Assembly (NCBI RefSeq): GCF_028769735.1 | Contig: NC_088173.1 | Span: 13,518,038 to 13,582,037, forward strand | DNA length: 64,000 bases | Direction: 5' to 3' | Origin: Zonotrichia leucophrys gambelii | Lineage: Eukaryota; Chordata; Aves; Passeriformes; Passerellidae | Part shown: one piece after another, positions 36,178 to 49,573 of the stretch | Numbering within the stretch: position 1 is the stretch's first letter | Layout of the letters: each line of letters opens with the position of its first letter | The notes under the pieces: model-generated | What the model was told of the DNA's origin: nothing | Database searches by the model: none | What the model saw: only the letters and a program-made list of their open reading frames with translations | Program-made: the position numbers and the translations under genes

Positions 36178-36196
36178 ACTGATTCCAGGAATCAGT
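36178..36196. repeat. 9-bp inverted repeat centred on TTCCAGGAA
   Basis: ACTGATTCC-A-GGAATCAGT is perfectly symmetric and contains TTCCAGGAA, the STAT/BCL6 palindrome TTCCNGGAA. Function unknown. Confidence 0.7.
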
Positions 36197-36576
36197 AAAA
36201 TCAGACAAAAGCCAGGAATCTGGAAAGACTTGATTTCCACTAAAATCAGCCTACAGCAATGCCTTTTGATACTAGATACAGAGGAATCTCTTAAGTATCA
36301 TTAGGAGTTCAGCATTTGAAATGTGAAAATCCTGACCATCTCATACGGTTCATTGCTTCAGGTGCATCAGTCAGCTTGCAGTAAGCGTGCTCTGAAAACA
36401 GCCAGAAAGTCCACAGGAGAATGGTTCCAAATCTTTGAAAACTTAATAAACAGCAGCTCAATGAAGCAGTAGACTCTGCTACTGCTTGAGCACATCCCAC
36501 AGTGCTGTTTTTCTGGAGGCACTTGCAGATGTTTGGCCTACAAGTCAAACTTACATGACTAATATCTTACAGCATA

Positions 36577-37590
36577 GAAGCACAGAATATCCTGAGTTGG
36601 AAGGGACCCACAAGGATCATCAAGTCCAGCTCCTGATATTGCACAGGACACTGCAAGAGTCACATCAGGTGCCTCTTGAGAGGCACTGAGAGTGCTGGTC
36701 CAAACACTTCTTGAACTCTGTCAGGTTGGTGCTGTGACCATGTCCCTGGGATGCCTGTTCCAGTGCCCAACTACCCTTTGGGTGAAGACTGTTTTCCTCA
36801 TATCCCACCTAAACCTCCTCTGACACAGCTTCAGGCCATTCCCTCAGGTCCTGTCACTGGTCACCACAGAGAAGACATCAGTGCCTGCCCCTCCACTTCC
36901 CCTCATGAGGAAGTTGAGACCACAATGAGGTCTCCCCTCAGTCTTCTCCAGGAGGAACAGACCAAATGACCTCAGCTGCTTCTCATACGGCTTTCCCTCA
37001 AGGCCCTTCCCCATCTCCCTTGGACACTCTCTAACAGCTTTGTATCATTCTTACACTGTGGCACCCAAACTGCCCCCAGCCCTGGAGGTGAGGCTGCCCC
37101 AGTGCAGAGCAGAGCAGGACAATCCCTCCCTTGCCTGCCTGGCCATGCTGTGCCTGCTGCACTCCAGGATGCAGTTGCCCCTCCTGGCTGCCAGGGCACT
37201 GCTGACTCATGTTCAACCTGCCATCAACCAGCACCCCCTGGTCCCTTCCCGTGGCACTGCTTTTCAGCATTCTCATTCCCCAGTCTGTATTTTCAGGGTT
37301 TCTCTGTCCCAGGTGCAGAATCCAGCACTTTACCTTGTTGAACTCCATGTACTTGGTGATTTCCCAGCTCTCTAATTGGTTGAGGTCTCTCTACAGGGCC
37401 TGTCTGACTTTAAGGGAGTTAACAGCTCCCTAGTTTAGTATTATCAGCAAATTTAGACTACCTCTCAATCTTGTATTCAAGTTGTTTATCAAGATAGTGA
37501 AGAGAACTGGCCCTAAATGGAACCCTGTGGAACCCTACTAGTGACTGGTCACCAGCCAGAATATGTGCTGTCACTAAAACCACACAGTGG
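36577..37590 (-). mobile_element. CR1 LINE, inverted copy (~1 kb)
   Basis: Minus-strand CR1. Its 3' tail is at the low-coordinate end ('ATCCTGAGTTGGAAGGGACC' read on plus). The sequence proceeds through complement of 'GGGAAGGGACCAGGGGGTGC' and 'GGTTCCATTTAGGGCC' towards its truncated 5' side. Apparent open frames on both strands are interior CR1 sequence. Confidence 0.93.
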
Positions 37591-39093
37591 AAGAAGAAAA
37601 ATAATTCACCCCAGGGAACAGCATCTCAGTAGCTTTCTCCAATGTTATAACTGGCCTCCTCCCTTTGGAGATGGTGGTCTGCAGAGCCCTATCTTTCTTC
37701 AGTCTGTCCTTCCTTCTGACCTGCTCCTGGTTGCCAACATGCAGCTCCTGGGAAGAGAGAACCCTATGCATATTAGCAAGTGATAATAAGGGACTTTAAT
37801 CCCTGCACCTGAATTGTCACAAGTTATTCTATCTGTCTGTTTTGATACCTGGCAATCCCATGTGAAAGAACTCATGTGGGGACAGAGTCCTGTCCCAGCA
37901 GATCTGACTTAGGGGCTGGGCTGGGTTGCACAAGGGAGGCCCAGGGAAGCTGCCAGCAGCCTGCCCCACTGCTCTGCTCAGCTAACTGAATAATAAGGGA
38001 GGAGGATGATGAAAGATAAAAATTAAAGCTGGGGGAGTAACTGGTGTTTAAACATTGGACATTTTTCTCTGGTGTCTGTTGCTCAGGCCTGCATAAAGCT
38101 GTTTGTATGCAAATAGTGGACTCGCCCATGCTAACTGCTGCTCAGAATCTCTTAGCACAAAGCACCAATCTGAGGAAACTACCAAAACACTGCAGATAAG
38201 CAGGAAAGAAATACAGCATTTTATTAATAAGGCATCCAGGAGAATTTTGACAACCGTTTAATATTGATGTAATAAATAATGTTTAGCACCACTGACATAA
38301 TACATAGGATACTCAGTGGCAGTTGGATAAGAGATACACTGGGAGAAGAGATCATCAAGATTATAAAGTTTGTTTTCCCAGATTTTTTCAGTCATCTTTC
38401 ATTACTTTTTTTCCTCTCTTTTGTGCTTTGGAATCCCTTCCTCCACTATCCATCTGTTTCTGTGTGGCCAGGATATACACAGTCAGTCTTCTGCATATTG
38501 CTATTTCCTCTTACTAGTGTTTTTGTGGAGGCGAAAGCCACAACCTCCCCCATTTGTGTTGGACCTGTGATCAAAAGCCTATAGGAAACATCTAGTTGCT
38601 TGACAATTTGAGATGAAGATTGCCCAAAGATAATCTCACTGAAACAGGTTATTAATTCAGCACCTATGCAGGTTGTTTTAGGCAGAGTATGTTATGCTGT
38701 ATCTGTCTGAAAGAATTTGGCTTGAAATAATTACAGGGGAAAATAGTGGCTGTGTTGCTCTGATGGTACTCAAGAACAAATGTGCAGTGAAGAGCACTGG
38801 CAAGCAGCACACACAGCACTGCAAGAAATGCATTTCAGTACATTTGTTGTATAAAACAAAAACACCACTTATGGCTTTGATCCTGTTCTTCATACTGCTA
38901 AACTAAACAGATTTACCTAATCAGAAGGGGCCTAAAATCAGAAGGGGCATATGAAGTGATGTTGCTATGGTCTACCTTTTTGAGATATATCAGTAGCATG
39001 CATCAGCAGATTGTTCTCATAAACCTTCAAGCTGGCTTGAAAGCTAAAAGCACTAATAAATCTGGAAGGGAAATTAGGTGAGTACAGGTTTTT

Positions 39094-39121
39094 TGTTGTT
39101 TGTTTGTTTTTTTTTTTTTTT
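39094..39121 (+). repeat. poly-T / (GTTT)n low-complexity run
   Basis: T-rich run with GTTTGTTTG interruptions. Candidate retrotransposon tail on the opposite strand or simple slippage; no flanking element recognised. Confidence 0.7.
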
Positions 39122-39234
39122 GGTACCTCCATATTTAAAAAAAGTATCTTTATTTAAAATGTCATATTAGCCAGATGAGATTGCTCTGCAGGATGGGAAG
39201 GAGACTGCCACTGTTGATGAACTAATAGACTGAT

Positions 39235-39272
39235 GAACACTGAGGGGCTGTTTGAACACTAAGGGGCTGTTT
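39235..39272. repeat. 19-bp tandem duplication
   Basis: GAACACTGAGGGGCTGTTT at 39235-39253, followed by GAACACTAAGGGGCTGTTT at 39254-39272, differing at one base. Confidence 0.85.
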
Positions 39273-40053
39273 TAATATTAATTTTAGATTCCCATCAAGG
39301 TAAGAAGTCTGAGCTGTCCTCTTGACCATCATGACAGAAATGGAGGACAGGAGAAGTTGGTCAAGAATGTATATGAGATGCCGGATGGACACAACTGTGC
39401 CTGATGGCACCGGGAGCAGGATTGTTTAATTCTGAAGTACAAGGATGCTATTTTTATTAAGCAATGATTTTTATCCACAGTTTTGTAAGCATTGTAAGTT
39501 CTGTTACTTGGATCCTCACCTAACATTGGCTTATAGATATTTTCCTTTATATATGGTAAACACAAATGATACTATATGTGTAGACAACTTACACTAACCA
39601 AGTCATTTTGCTACTGATGTCAGCACCAGAGCCTTTAGGCACAGTTTCTGGTCTTTATTTACTTATTTCTTCCTCTTTCTGTGTGAGCTGGCCTTGCTAC
39701 TGCTTGCATCTCAAGCCATTCCCATTCTGTGGTGGAGGAGGTCTTGGAAGTCACCCTAGTCATGACAATGCAAGTGTTTGGGGTATTGTTATATTATTAT
39801 TTTAGGCCTTCTCCCTTTGGCAGTGTTGCCTGGGTGCCTCTCAGCTCTCTGCAGAGGAGTGCTGAGGCTCAGCAGCTGGTACTGCAGGCACTGACTGCAC
39901 AGTGCAGGGCAATGAGCAGAAGGAGGAAAGGGGCTCTACTGCCACTCTTGATTTTGAGTCTGCTCTTCCAGACCAAAAGTAATTTTATTTCACTGCTATT
40001 GGGCCTCTTGACTTCAAAACGGTCTTTGTGAAACTATTGGAGTAATTCCATTA

Positions 40054-40067
40054 ACACCAGAGGGCAT
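40054..40067 (+). promoter_or_regulatory. CTCF-like motif (forward)
   Basis: ACACCAGAGGGCAT matches the CTCF core at 12 of 14 positions, same orientation as the 34717 motif. Motif evidence only. Confidence 0.35.
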
Positions 40068-42609
40068 TAAATTATGTCTCTGATGGCACTGGAAACTTCT
40101 ATTTTCACTTGTTAACAGTTTCAGCCTACTTATTTTTCTTTAAACTTGCATGTTCATCTTGGTCATTTTCTAAACATGGAGTTAAAACACTGAAGTGTCA
40201 GTTCATACTTTCTGTGGTAATGATACTACTGATTTTTGCATTGAATATTTATTTCCGTGAAAAATACAACTTTATTTTTAAGGCAGGTAATGTCTGAAGA
40301 AGTCTGTGGTTTTTCAGATATGTGTGGATAAAAAGATTTTATTTACCTCTGTTGTATTGCTTCTGAACTCAGTGAATTTACATTAGTGTTAAATTTGAGC
40401 AACAACTGTCTTTCCAGACAATGTCAATCTGCTCTAGTCTTTAACCTCACTGTTAAAAAAACCTCTTAAATAGGTTTTGGAGATGTGTTTGGTTAAGAGA
40501 GAGATATATTTCTCCTTTATTCCCAAATAGGGAATATATAACATAAAAGAGCACTTGAGCTGCAAAAATGTCTTGTAAGCTCATTCAGTCTGCAATTACA
40601 AGCAATTACAGGATGGGTGCCAGGAGAAGAAAGATCTGTAAGGAAATGAAAAGTCCCAGAATGTATTCCATGCAGCAGGACATGGGGCAGGGAGCCCGCA
40701 ACTAGCACTAGCAAAATCTATGAGAGTCCAGAAAAAGAAAAAGAAAAAAAAGCATGTTTCATTCATAGTTTTTATACAGACTCTTGTTACTGGAAGCTGG
40801 GGCACACCTTCTTTTTCATTCAAAACACTTTTTTATGTGCCACTGTTGTGTTATCAAAGTGATAAATTGTGGTCTCAGGCAAAACAGTTAAAGGGAGAAG
40901 GAGGATGACATTAAAAGAAAATTTAGGAAGAAAACCAGACTAATTTTCTTGATTTGATCTATTATACTAAGGCATAATCTTTCAAAGTTGCATTAGCAGT
41001 AATCTTTAAATGTCCTGGGCAGAAAGCTCAGGGGAACACTGTAGGGAATTTTCCAGCCCTGGTAAAAGGGAGAAATAAATTGCTTAATAAGCTATTCTCC
41101 ATTTGTAATCCTTATTACATTTCACCCTAATCACTGGGCATTAACAGCAATGGCTGTGATAGCAGAAGTCATACATTTCAGATCAGACAGTTTTCCCTCT
41201 TTTTCTGAGAAATTCATTTTCCAGTACTATTTTGGGATTTTGGGGGCTTTATTTAGCAGTGTAATTTTTAGTTTCCAGAAGCACAGAAGCAGATTTTGTA
41301 GTAAACTTGCTGAAGGCAAATTGCTGATAGTCAGTATCAATGAGATGCATTGTCAAGAAGTTTAAGATTTTTAGAAATTTAAAGGGCCAGATAAGCTCAG
41401 GTGCTTCAAGTATTTTGCTAAATAAAATTGTATTTAAGCCTGCTTCTTTTCCAGTGGAATTTGTACTCTTCAGTCCGTGTGAAAGGTTTGTCAATTGAGG
41501 GCTTAACCCGATAAGCAAACAGTCAAATACCTAAATCAGCTCTTGCTAAGGGGGTGTTGTTTTCCTGTGGTTCTCGGAAAACAACATACATGAAAGGTGA
41601 TACAATTTGACCTCCAAACATGCTGTGAAGATTGGTAAACAATCCAGGCCATCTCCTACAGACTGAGGAAAGCTCTTCCAACAGATAAAGATTTGTTGCA
41701 GCAATACTAGGTTTAGATTAAACAGTGGATTTGATATTTTCTACTATTTGACCTAATTTTTGTTGTTTTGGTAGAAAGTAGTGTTTTCTCTCTCTGACCT
41801 TTCTGGCATTTGTGAGCTGCGTTTGGAAATGAGCCTTGAGCCTCACCCCAGGTATCCCCCTGGAGAAATGGAGACCTGACCCTTGAGTTAATCCCAGGGA
41901 TGTCCTGTGCAATGCTTGAGATATCAAACATCCCTCAAAGCAGCCCCCAGAGTTGAGGTGCTGCTGCACCGTAGCCTGGTGGTTACTCTTGCCAGGCACA
42001 TGGGAGACAGTGCTTACCCTCCTGCCACCAATGCACCCATGCCTGCTTTCCCTTGGGAGGTTTTTCCCACATTTTTCTTTTGTTTTCTCTGTTGGGTATG
42101 TTTGCTTCTGCAGCACCATTAATGTCATTTTCCAGATGAAACATTTAGTGGAGGTTTTGTAAGTTCTTCACAGTTGCCATTCAACTTTTTCTAATGCAAG
42201 GTGTTATCTCCCTGATTCCTTCAAATGGAACCTGGGTTAAATCTGAGGGTTCTTCTTTAGATCTGTAATAAGGTCACAAAAATACTGGTCTGGCTATCCC
42301 ATGCTAGGACATTTGACAGTTTTATTCAGGATTTGGTCCATGACACAGCTGCAGTTCACAGTCCATGAGAGACCAAATAGTGTGTATTTGACTTGGACTG
42401 ACATGTCAGCTCAGCTCGGGATTTTGCCCTTCACCAGTCTTTCATTCTGCATGTTTTACAGTTTTGCAGTCTAAATCACAAATCATCCATTTGGGGGTTA
42501 AAAAAGTCAACATTTTTCAGAGGAGCAGGGGTAGAGGGAGACCCTTTCAGGAACAGCTTGGCATGATAAGAGCAGAGCAATGCTGACATATATCTCCTCT
42601 AGACACATT

Positions 42610-42725
42610 TAAAGTCCACATGGATGTGATCCTGTGTGGCCTACTCTGAGTGAACCTGCATTGGCAAAGGGGTTAAGAGAGCCAGAGAGCCCTCCTAACC
42701 ACAACCATTGTGTGGTTCTATGATG
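42610..42725 (+). mobile_element. CR1 LINE, ~115-bp 3' tail fragment
   Basis: Carries 'GGATGTGATCCTGTGTGGCC', then a degenerate 'GGGGTTAAGAGAGCCAGAGA' and the tail CCTAACCACAACCATTGTG...TTCTATGA. Plus orientation, degraded, similar subfamily to the copy ending at 31103. Confidence 0.8.
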
Positions 42726-45700
42726 AAGTATAGAAAAAACTTCAGCACTGAATGTCTTTCCAGAGTATTCTTTGATTTCATGTGGATTTTGGCACTGCTG
42801 TCCTTCATGGCTCTGATTCACATGCGCTTTCATCTGCTGCTTCAGATCTGTCCTCACAGTACCAGAGCACTGCCATAGGTCAGTGTGATGGCTGTGCCTT
42901 TCTTTGGCCACCAAATTCTCTTTGCTTTGTCCAAAGTTAATTCTGAATCTCCCTGTACTATTTTGTTAAACACTTCTTGTCCCAAGTATAATTATGTCTC
43001 TTGTTAGAAGTTCACCAAACTTCTTAGTGACAGATCTGCTTGCTGTTTCCTCTTTCTTTTTGTACTTTAAACTATACTGCTTACATGTCTCAACTTTATA
43101 AAGCACCTTACTCTTCATTCTTTTTACAATCTTTCACAGTTAAGTCCATTTTCTTTGGTAGCTGGAAGCTCCTACAAAGTAGTTTTGAGCTGCCTGTTCC
43201 TAGAAATTAGACTTATTTCTGATTGTTTTCCTTTCTGCTGGGACTCAGGGCTTGTGGGTAAAACATAGGTTGTCTTGTCCAAGGTGATTCTCCTGGTTTC
43301 TCTTTCTGGGTTCAGTATACACTAGGAGTTGTGACTCTGATGGAGATCTGTCTTTGGGTGTCTGAGCTCTACCTGTGCAGCACTAGGACTAATTTCACAG
43401 CAATTTTGTAAAGGTCTTTTTCCCTGCAAGCATGGCGTGCTGCTACCCTCCCACTCTGCACGTGGATATGATGGACACCTCAGTGAGGACTGGAGAAAAA
43501 ACAAGAGATGGGATGGCTTAAGAGGAATTGAGCTATGGAGGAAGAGTGGCTGGACTGATGTATTTTATTTGGTAACAAGGTGAGCTGACCAGCCCCTGGA
43601 AGATGTTGATGGAACTGGTAGATGTTTTTAGTGGGACAGCACATTTTATTCAGGAGGACCCCAAGGAGCAAAGCTGGATTGTTTTGACAAGTCAGCATTG
43701 AAAAATAATATTGGTCCACCTAGTAATCATACCTCCTTATTCTGTTTCTCTTATGCTTCAGATAGTTTTTTTCCTTTAGTGAGTGTGGTAGGAAAGAGTA
43801 CTAGCGTAAAATATAGTGTAAACGTAACATCTTAGGAACTGCTTGAGGTGGGATGCCTAGAAGTATTGCCACTGAATTTTCTGACAGGTGTTTCTTTTGC
43901 ATTATGCCTTTCAGCTAGACACTCTTGGTAAGAAAGGTGTGGTGAGCCTCAGACCAGTTTGTTTACTTGATTTGAAAGCAGCTTTTAAGCTAGGTACTTA
44001 ATCCTCTTCTGTTACTCAAGAAACTGTCACTGAGACCAGGAGTTTCAGCTGAATCACTGCCATGATTGAGTCTGTCTGCACTTTGTATTTTAGATAAAAT
44101 TGAAACATCTTAAGATGAAATTTTTACTAGTAAGTCTTTAAATGTAATAAAGTATCTTAAAAACAAATGGATATCTGTAAATATTAAATATGTATAAGGA
44201 AAAGGTTATTTTAAAATGCCATTATGAAATGGTGCTAAAACAACCTTGGGACACCTCTGTCTACATACTCTCCTGCAAAAGTGTGAATCTCTGTTTTATA
44301 TGAAATGGCAACATTATTTACAGAGTTTTTACAAATAATAGAAGACAAATAATCTTTGCAAGCAGTAGACATGTATGATGTATTTCAAAAGGACAACTGA
44401 TTTGAAATTGTATTGTGAAGTGATGCAACATGCACAGCTTCCATCAGCAATACATTGAGAACATTTTGTGACTTGGGAAAAGGCTCTTAGAAGTATTTGA
44501 GTGGGACCAAAGAGTTGCTTTGTCTGCCAAACAGTTGTGCAGGGGCTCCTTCAGTCTTTGGCCAGGTTGTGCAAATCCAGTCTAATCTGGTTAGTCTTAA
44601 GATATACGGGTCCACCTATAAAATACAGCATATATAATCATGTTTATGTGGGCTCTGGGCCAACAGCAAGGAGCATGGGTGAATTAGCATATTGAAATGC
44701 ACAGATGTGAATATTAATATGCAAGATCATGAATGTTTTTGTTTCCGATTATCTCATTAAAAACTGTGCTCACTGTATTTTGGGAGACTGAAGGGTTTTT
44801 GTTTGTTGTTTGTTTTTTTTAATGTAGAATCACTTGATGGGCATACTGTGCAGGTTGTACAATCATTGTGAAAATGAGAGTCGGCCTTTTGGAACCTCCT
44901 CCCTTCTTTATTAGGTTATCTCTTGCCTCAGTGATCCTCTCCCTAATGAATTCTAATTCTCTGTACCAATGGGAGCAGTTTGGTCCTATTTTGCCCCCTC
45001 AGGGCACCTCAGCATATGTGAATGGTTAACTCTGATCTCAGATAACTGGTTGCATTCTTTCGGGAAGCCCAAGCCAGTGACATTATTTTAACCTTTTACC
45101 TACTTAACTTTTCCCTAACAACTGTAGTTCCCTCTGCTCTACCTACCTTGCACATCCAGCAAAAGGCTCAGGTATTCAGAGAAAATACATAACAAATAAT
45201 ATATAATGCATGCAAACACATATGCTTGTAACTTGCAAAATGCTAACATTCTCCTCCATGTTATTGTCCAGTCTTGGCTGCTGAAGGAACTGCAGGGATG
45301 GCCATTTTAAATAGTTTTTCAGTTGGAATTGTGCATGTTTCTCCAATATGCAGTGTCACAACAGGGTTGGCAAAGACAGCCTGAAAGCCAGCATGGGCCC
45401 AAATTGCTACAACAGGCTGATGAAATGCTGTGGAAAAAGCAGTGTTGCAAGTCAGGCAGAGGTGAGCAACAGGCGCGGGGGCTGGGAGTGTGGAGAGTCC
45501 AGACTCCAGGAAAGCCAGACTGCTGAAGCCCCAGAAGGTGCAGAGGCCATGCAGTCAGCCTCCAGTGGGGGAAGCTGCCTCTTGCCCAAGGGTCACCATG
45601 GTGCTGATGACCCTGGGGAAGGAATCCAGCTCAGCCTGGCTGTGCAGATGTAATGTGATCTACAAGGTCAGGATGCACCTTAGATGTCTTTTGCTCTTTG

Positions 45701-46820
45701 GTGTGTTTAAAATACAGCTTGCATCCATGCCAAAGTTCATGGATCTGACCTTGTTGGCTCACAGAAGCTCTACAGAGGATGATGGATGGTCATGGGCACC
45801 TGGAATATCTTGGCTGCAGCACACCCAGATCATAGGGATGTGGCCATAGGGTTTTTGTAGGGATGTTTCCCAAGAAATCTGCCTGCACAGCTCTGTGCAG
45901 AATGATTTCTTGGGCAAAAAGCCCAAGGCTGTGCTTTGATGGAACACTCTGCCACCAAGGTGTGCTGAAGAGGTAGAGGACCATTCAGTTATCTGCAAGG
46001 GCATTCTTGTGGCAATGGCATCAGTAATGTTCACGGTTTTTTCAACACTGGAAACCTGGAGAAGATAATGCACTATCCAGACTAAGGCAGTTGCTTGCAA
46101 ATTACAGTTTTACTAATAACAATATTTGGGTTAGTAAAAATGCAAGAAAAACTGGAGACACAGAAGTAATTTTTTTCTCCCCTCTTCTTTCTTTTTTTTT
46201 TCCTGAAACATCCCACAAATCTCCACTGGTCTAGGATAAAAACTCAAAGAAAGGTTCCTTTTTGTTTTCTATTTATTTTTAAATTAAATTTGGGTTGAAA
46301 GAGCAATTTGAAATGACAGGCTGAACTTTTGTACTGAAAATGTCAAAAGGAAAAAATAAAATGTAGTGGGGAGTAAATGGTGAGGTGGAAGCCTGAAACT
46401 GTTGATATTGATATAAATTTATGACTAGTTTTGAGCTGCAGGGAAAAACACAGTGACCTGCAGATCATGGGTTTGAAATCTCTGTGTACTGGGCCAGGGA
46501 TTAAAACAATAATTGTTGAGACACAATTATTTTCAGCCTGAAGGCAGTTGTCTTCAAGGAACACTGCCATTCTGCTTATTCATCTTGAGATTTCTGTGCA
46601 GTGTCCTCCTTTTCCCCCACTTTGCCTGAGGACCAGTAAGGCAGCTGAGTAAAACAGATACTTAAAAACAAAATGGCAGGGAAATATCTCCGTAAATAAA
46701 GTTGTCAAGCATGGAAATGTTCTGCCATAGGTGTCTGAATTGTTGTTATTAATTGCCAGAGCATAGAAGATTGCTTTTGGACTGAGTGTTAACAGATTCT
46801 GAGCAAACAAATGTTCCTAG

Positions 46821-46875
46821 CCCGAGGAGCTCGGTCTGTGTCAAAGCCTACCCTGAGGAGCTTAGTCTGGGTCAA
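46821..46875. repeat. imperfect ~30-bp-period duplication
   Basis: CCCGAGGAGCTCGGTCTGTG(TCAA) at 46821-46844 recurs as CCCTGAGGAGCTTAGTCTGG(GTCAA) at 46851-46875, with several differences. An older local duplication. Confidence 0.7.
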
Positions 46876-49532
46876 TGGGCTAAAGGCATTTTGGCAGGAT
46901 AGGAGGAAGCTGAGAGGCTGCAGTACAGCCTGATAGACAATAATGCCAGCAGATCTCTTCTAATGGTCTTCCTGAAGGCCTTCTTAGTGAAGCAGGGCTC
47001 TAAAAAAGCATTTGGATGGAAGAAAAGCATGGAAGCACCTCGGAAAGGCAGTGACTGAGGGTGGATGTCAATAGCTGGGAGAGGCTTTTAGCTTTGCACT
47101 GGAGGGAAGAATGGCAGGCTAGGTCCAGGGAGAGGGGAGGGGATGGGCACAGGTGTGAGTTACATCCATCTGGATGGGATCACCAGTGCACTGAGAGGTT
47201 GAAGAGCAGTGTAATAGGGAGAAAATGATTTTAAGGATGTAAGGGAGCAGCTAGCCCTGTGCCGAACAGGTGTTGGAAGTAAGCCCAGGAATATGATCCC
47301 CAGTTGATATATTGGGCCCCAGTACAAGAGGAGCAGGTAGGATTTGAGGCTTTTCTTAGAACTGCTTGCTTGCCCAAGGAAGAACTCTGGAGAAGAATTG
47401 CATTTGTAGCTTATGGTTCACCTCACCACTGAGGCTTACTTGGAAAGAATGCTGAGGTATTTTGTTCAGGAACTGAATGCTCTTTATACTCTCTTGCTTA
47501 TGAAATAAGCTGTGGCTGACAGAGTTTGTCTTCTTGGTTTCTTTGGTTTTGCTTTTTTTGGGGGGGGTGGTTGTTGTAGTGGGAATTGTTTTGTTTATTT
47601 TGTTCTGCTGTAGTGGCAGTGGCATTTGTTGTCCCTGGCTGGAAGCAAGATCAGCCCCTGTGAACATGAAAAATTCTAATCTGGTGATATGGAAGGATAA
47701 AAGGAGTTGTGGGAAAATTAATATGGTCAATTTTTTAATAGATTAAATCAGCAGCAGCTTGTGCAAAGAGAACTGGTGGGAGGATGTAATGTCAGAGGCA
47801 GAAGCCAAACTGTAACGAGGGGATGGTGTTTCTGAAATAGGACAGAACACTGTTGTGATAAGGAAGACCATCCTTCCTGCAGGATTTCTCTCAGAGATGA
47901 ACTATAGTATCAATCCAGGTGACAAGTGTTGATAAACTAGTAGGAGAAGTTGTGATGGATGAAAATGGGAATTAAACATAGAAGAGGATATGGAATGGTG
48001 AGAAATAATACTGTGCTAATGGATAAGAGAAGGTGAAACCAAGAAGGAAGGGCCAAAGTATAACAATTCCTTGCAAACCACATCTCAGAGGATGGAGTGT
48101 CTTGGGGAAAAGCTTGGGGAGCTGGTGAACAAAGAACAGCTATACATTAAATGAGGAAATGGAGGTGAACTGTTTGTGAAAAACATCCTAATTCAAGACT
48201 CTTCTTTTGAATGGAAGTAAAAAGGGCTGTGAATTTCATGAAGCTGTGATGATGATAAAACATACAACTGAGGGATGGAATGGTTCCTTGAGAAGAAAAT
48301 GGAATTACCGTGGATGAATGTGACAAATTGAGAAAACAGAGGAAGAAAAGTCTTGAATCAGAAGGCTGATGGAAAATACCTAGTTGAAGTTCAGGTAATA
48401 ACATGACAGAGAAGAGACTGTACAGGGTTGGATGAGAATGATAGAGATGGTGGAAATTGTAAGCAGCAGCAATACAACAGGAACTACCCACCTCCTGAAG
48501 TCTGTTCTCCTCCCTTTCTTGGGATTGATCAAAGATGAGAAGGATGAGAAAAAGCAGATACTCTACTGGATTGTCAGGTCAGGGTATATTTGCCTTTGCA
48601 AGTCTATCTGTAGGGCTTGAAGGCAGAAGCCTTGAGTTTGATTAAGCATCCCTTTCTTGACTTATTTTGAAATGCAGGGATTGTCTTTCAGCCAAAGTGG
48701 GTGGGGGTTTGGCATAATTTGGGATCACTTTGAACTTTAACTGCAAACCAAACAATGGCTGGCTTCCATTGAGCTCACAATTCATATGATAGTTTTACTT
48801 ACTCTAAAGTTTTTCCTGCCACTTTTGAATCATAAACAGAACAGATATTTTCTCTTTGTCTCTCTGAAACCATTCTCTTGTGATTGTTTGGGAAATAAAG
48901 TAAGAATCTAGATGCTAGCTGTGAGATAAAGCATATCTATGGTGACATGTAAGAGCTCTAGTGTTGAGAACACATACACTGGTATGTTACACTCATCTTT
49001 CTTTGGAATCAAACTAAACAAATAAGATCATGCAGTGAATTAGAATTAGTTTTGCAAGAATACCCATATAACCATTCCATAAACCAACTTAACAATGCAA
49101 GAAAGATGCAGAGAATGATAATAGCCAGCACTCCCTTGGCCTTCTCTTACTCAATTTCTCTTGAGATGAAATCTGATTTAATAAAATAGTATCTACAAAT
49201 ACATAAGAGCTCAACAACAGCTCTTCCTCTGAGCATATACTCTGCTGTTACTGTATGTGATGCCAGCCTAAGTGTTCTTATACTTTTACTAATATCCTCA
49301 CAGGAGGGTTGTACAGATTTGTAAAATGAAACCAATTTGAAAACTATTGTGGTCTAATTAATTGGAATTCTTAGTGCTGACAAACTCTCAGTTTTCATAT
49401 AGTGACATGTCTGCACCATACTCAGTCAAAATGCTCTGAGAGTGGTGAGTACAAATACATGTAAGCATAACATTAATGTCACACCCAACCAACTACAATT
49501 AATCAGGGAACGTGACCCCTTTTGAAGGTCAG

Positions 49533-49573
49533 ACAAAATACAGGGTACAAAATACAGGGACAAAATTCAGGGT
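49533..49573 (+). repeat. three 13-14-bp tandem units
   Basis: ACAAAATACAGGGT, ACAAAATACAGGG and ACAAAATTCAGGGT in direct succession. Confidence 0.85.

Larger units (their letters stand above)
31104..36570. other. intergenic, no gene seen; two CTCF-like motifs
   Basis: No supported exon. Contains a repeated ACTACTTTACATGTCAT-like segment near 33244-33292, T-runs near 34550 and 34750, and the CTCF-like motifs at 34.0 and 34.7 kb. The stretch 34860-35080, with CAGGTG and CAGCTG boxes, may be a conserved element. Confidence 0.5.
37591..42608. other. intergenic, no gene seen
   Basis: No supported exon. Contains T-rich runs (39094-39120), a 19-bp near-identical tandem duplication (39235-39272), an A/G-rich run (40731-40751) and a CTCF-like motif at 40054. 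The minus-strand frame 41718-42128 is the longest here but has no recognisable domain or splice context. Confidence 0.5.

Noticed and set aside
36751..37433. Overlapping open frames on both strands, some Pro/Leu/Cys-rich
   Set aside because: They fall inside the inverted CR1 copy.
41718..42128. 136-codon minus-strand open frame
   Set aside because: No recognisable domain, a competing open frame on the other strand, and no splice or promoter context; length is compatible with chance in 64 kb.
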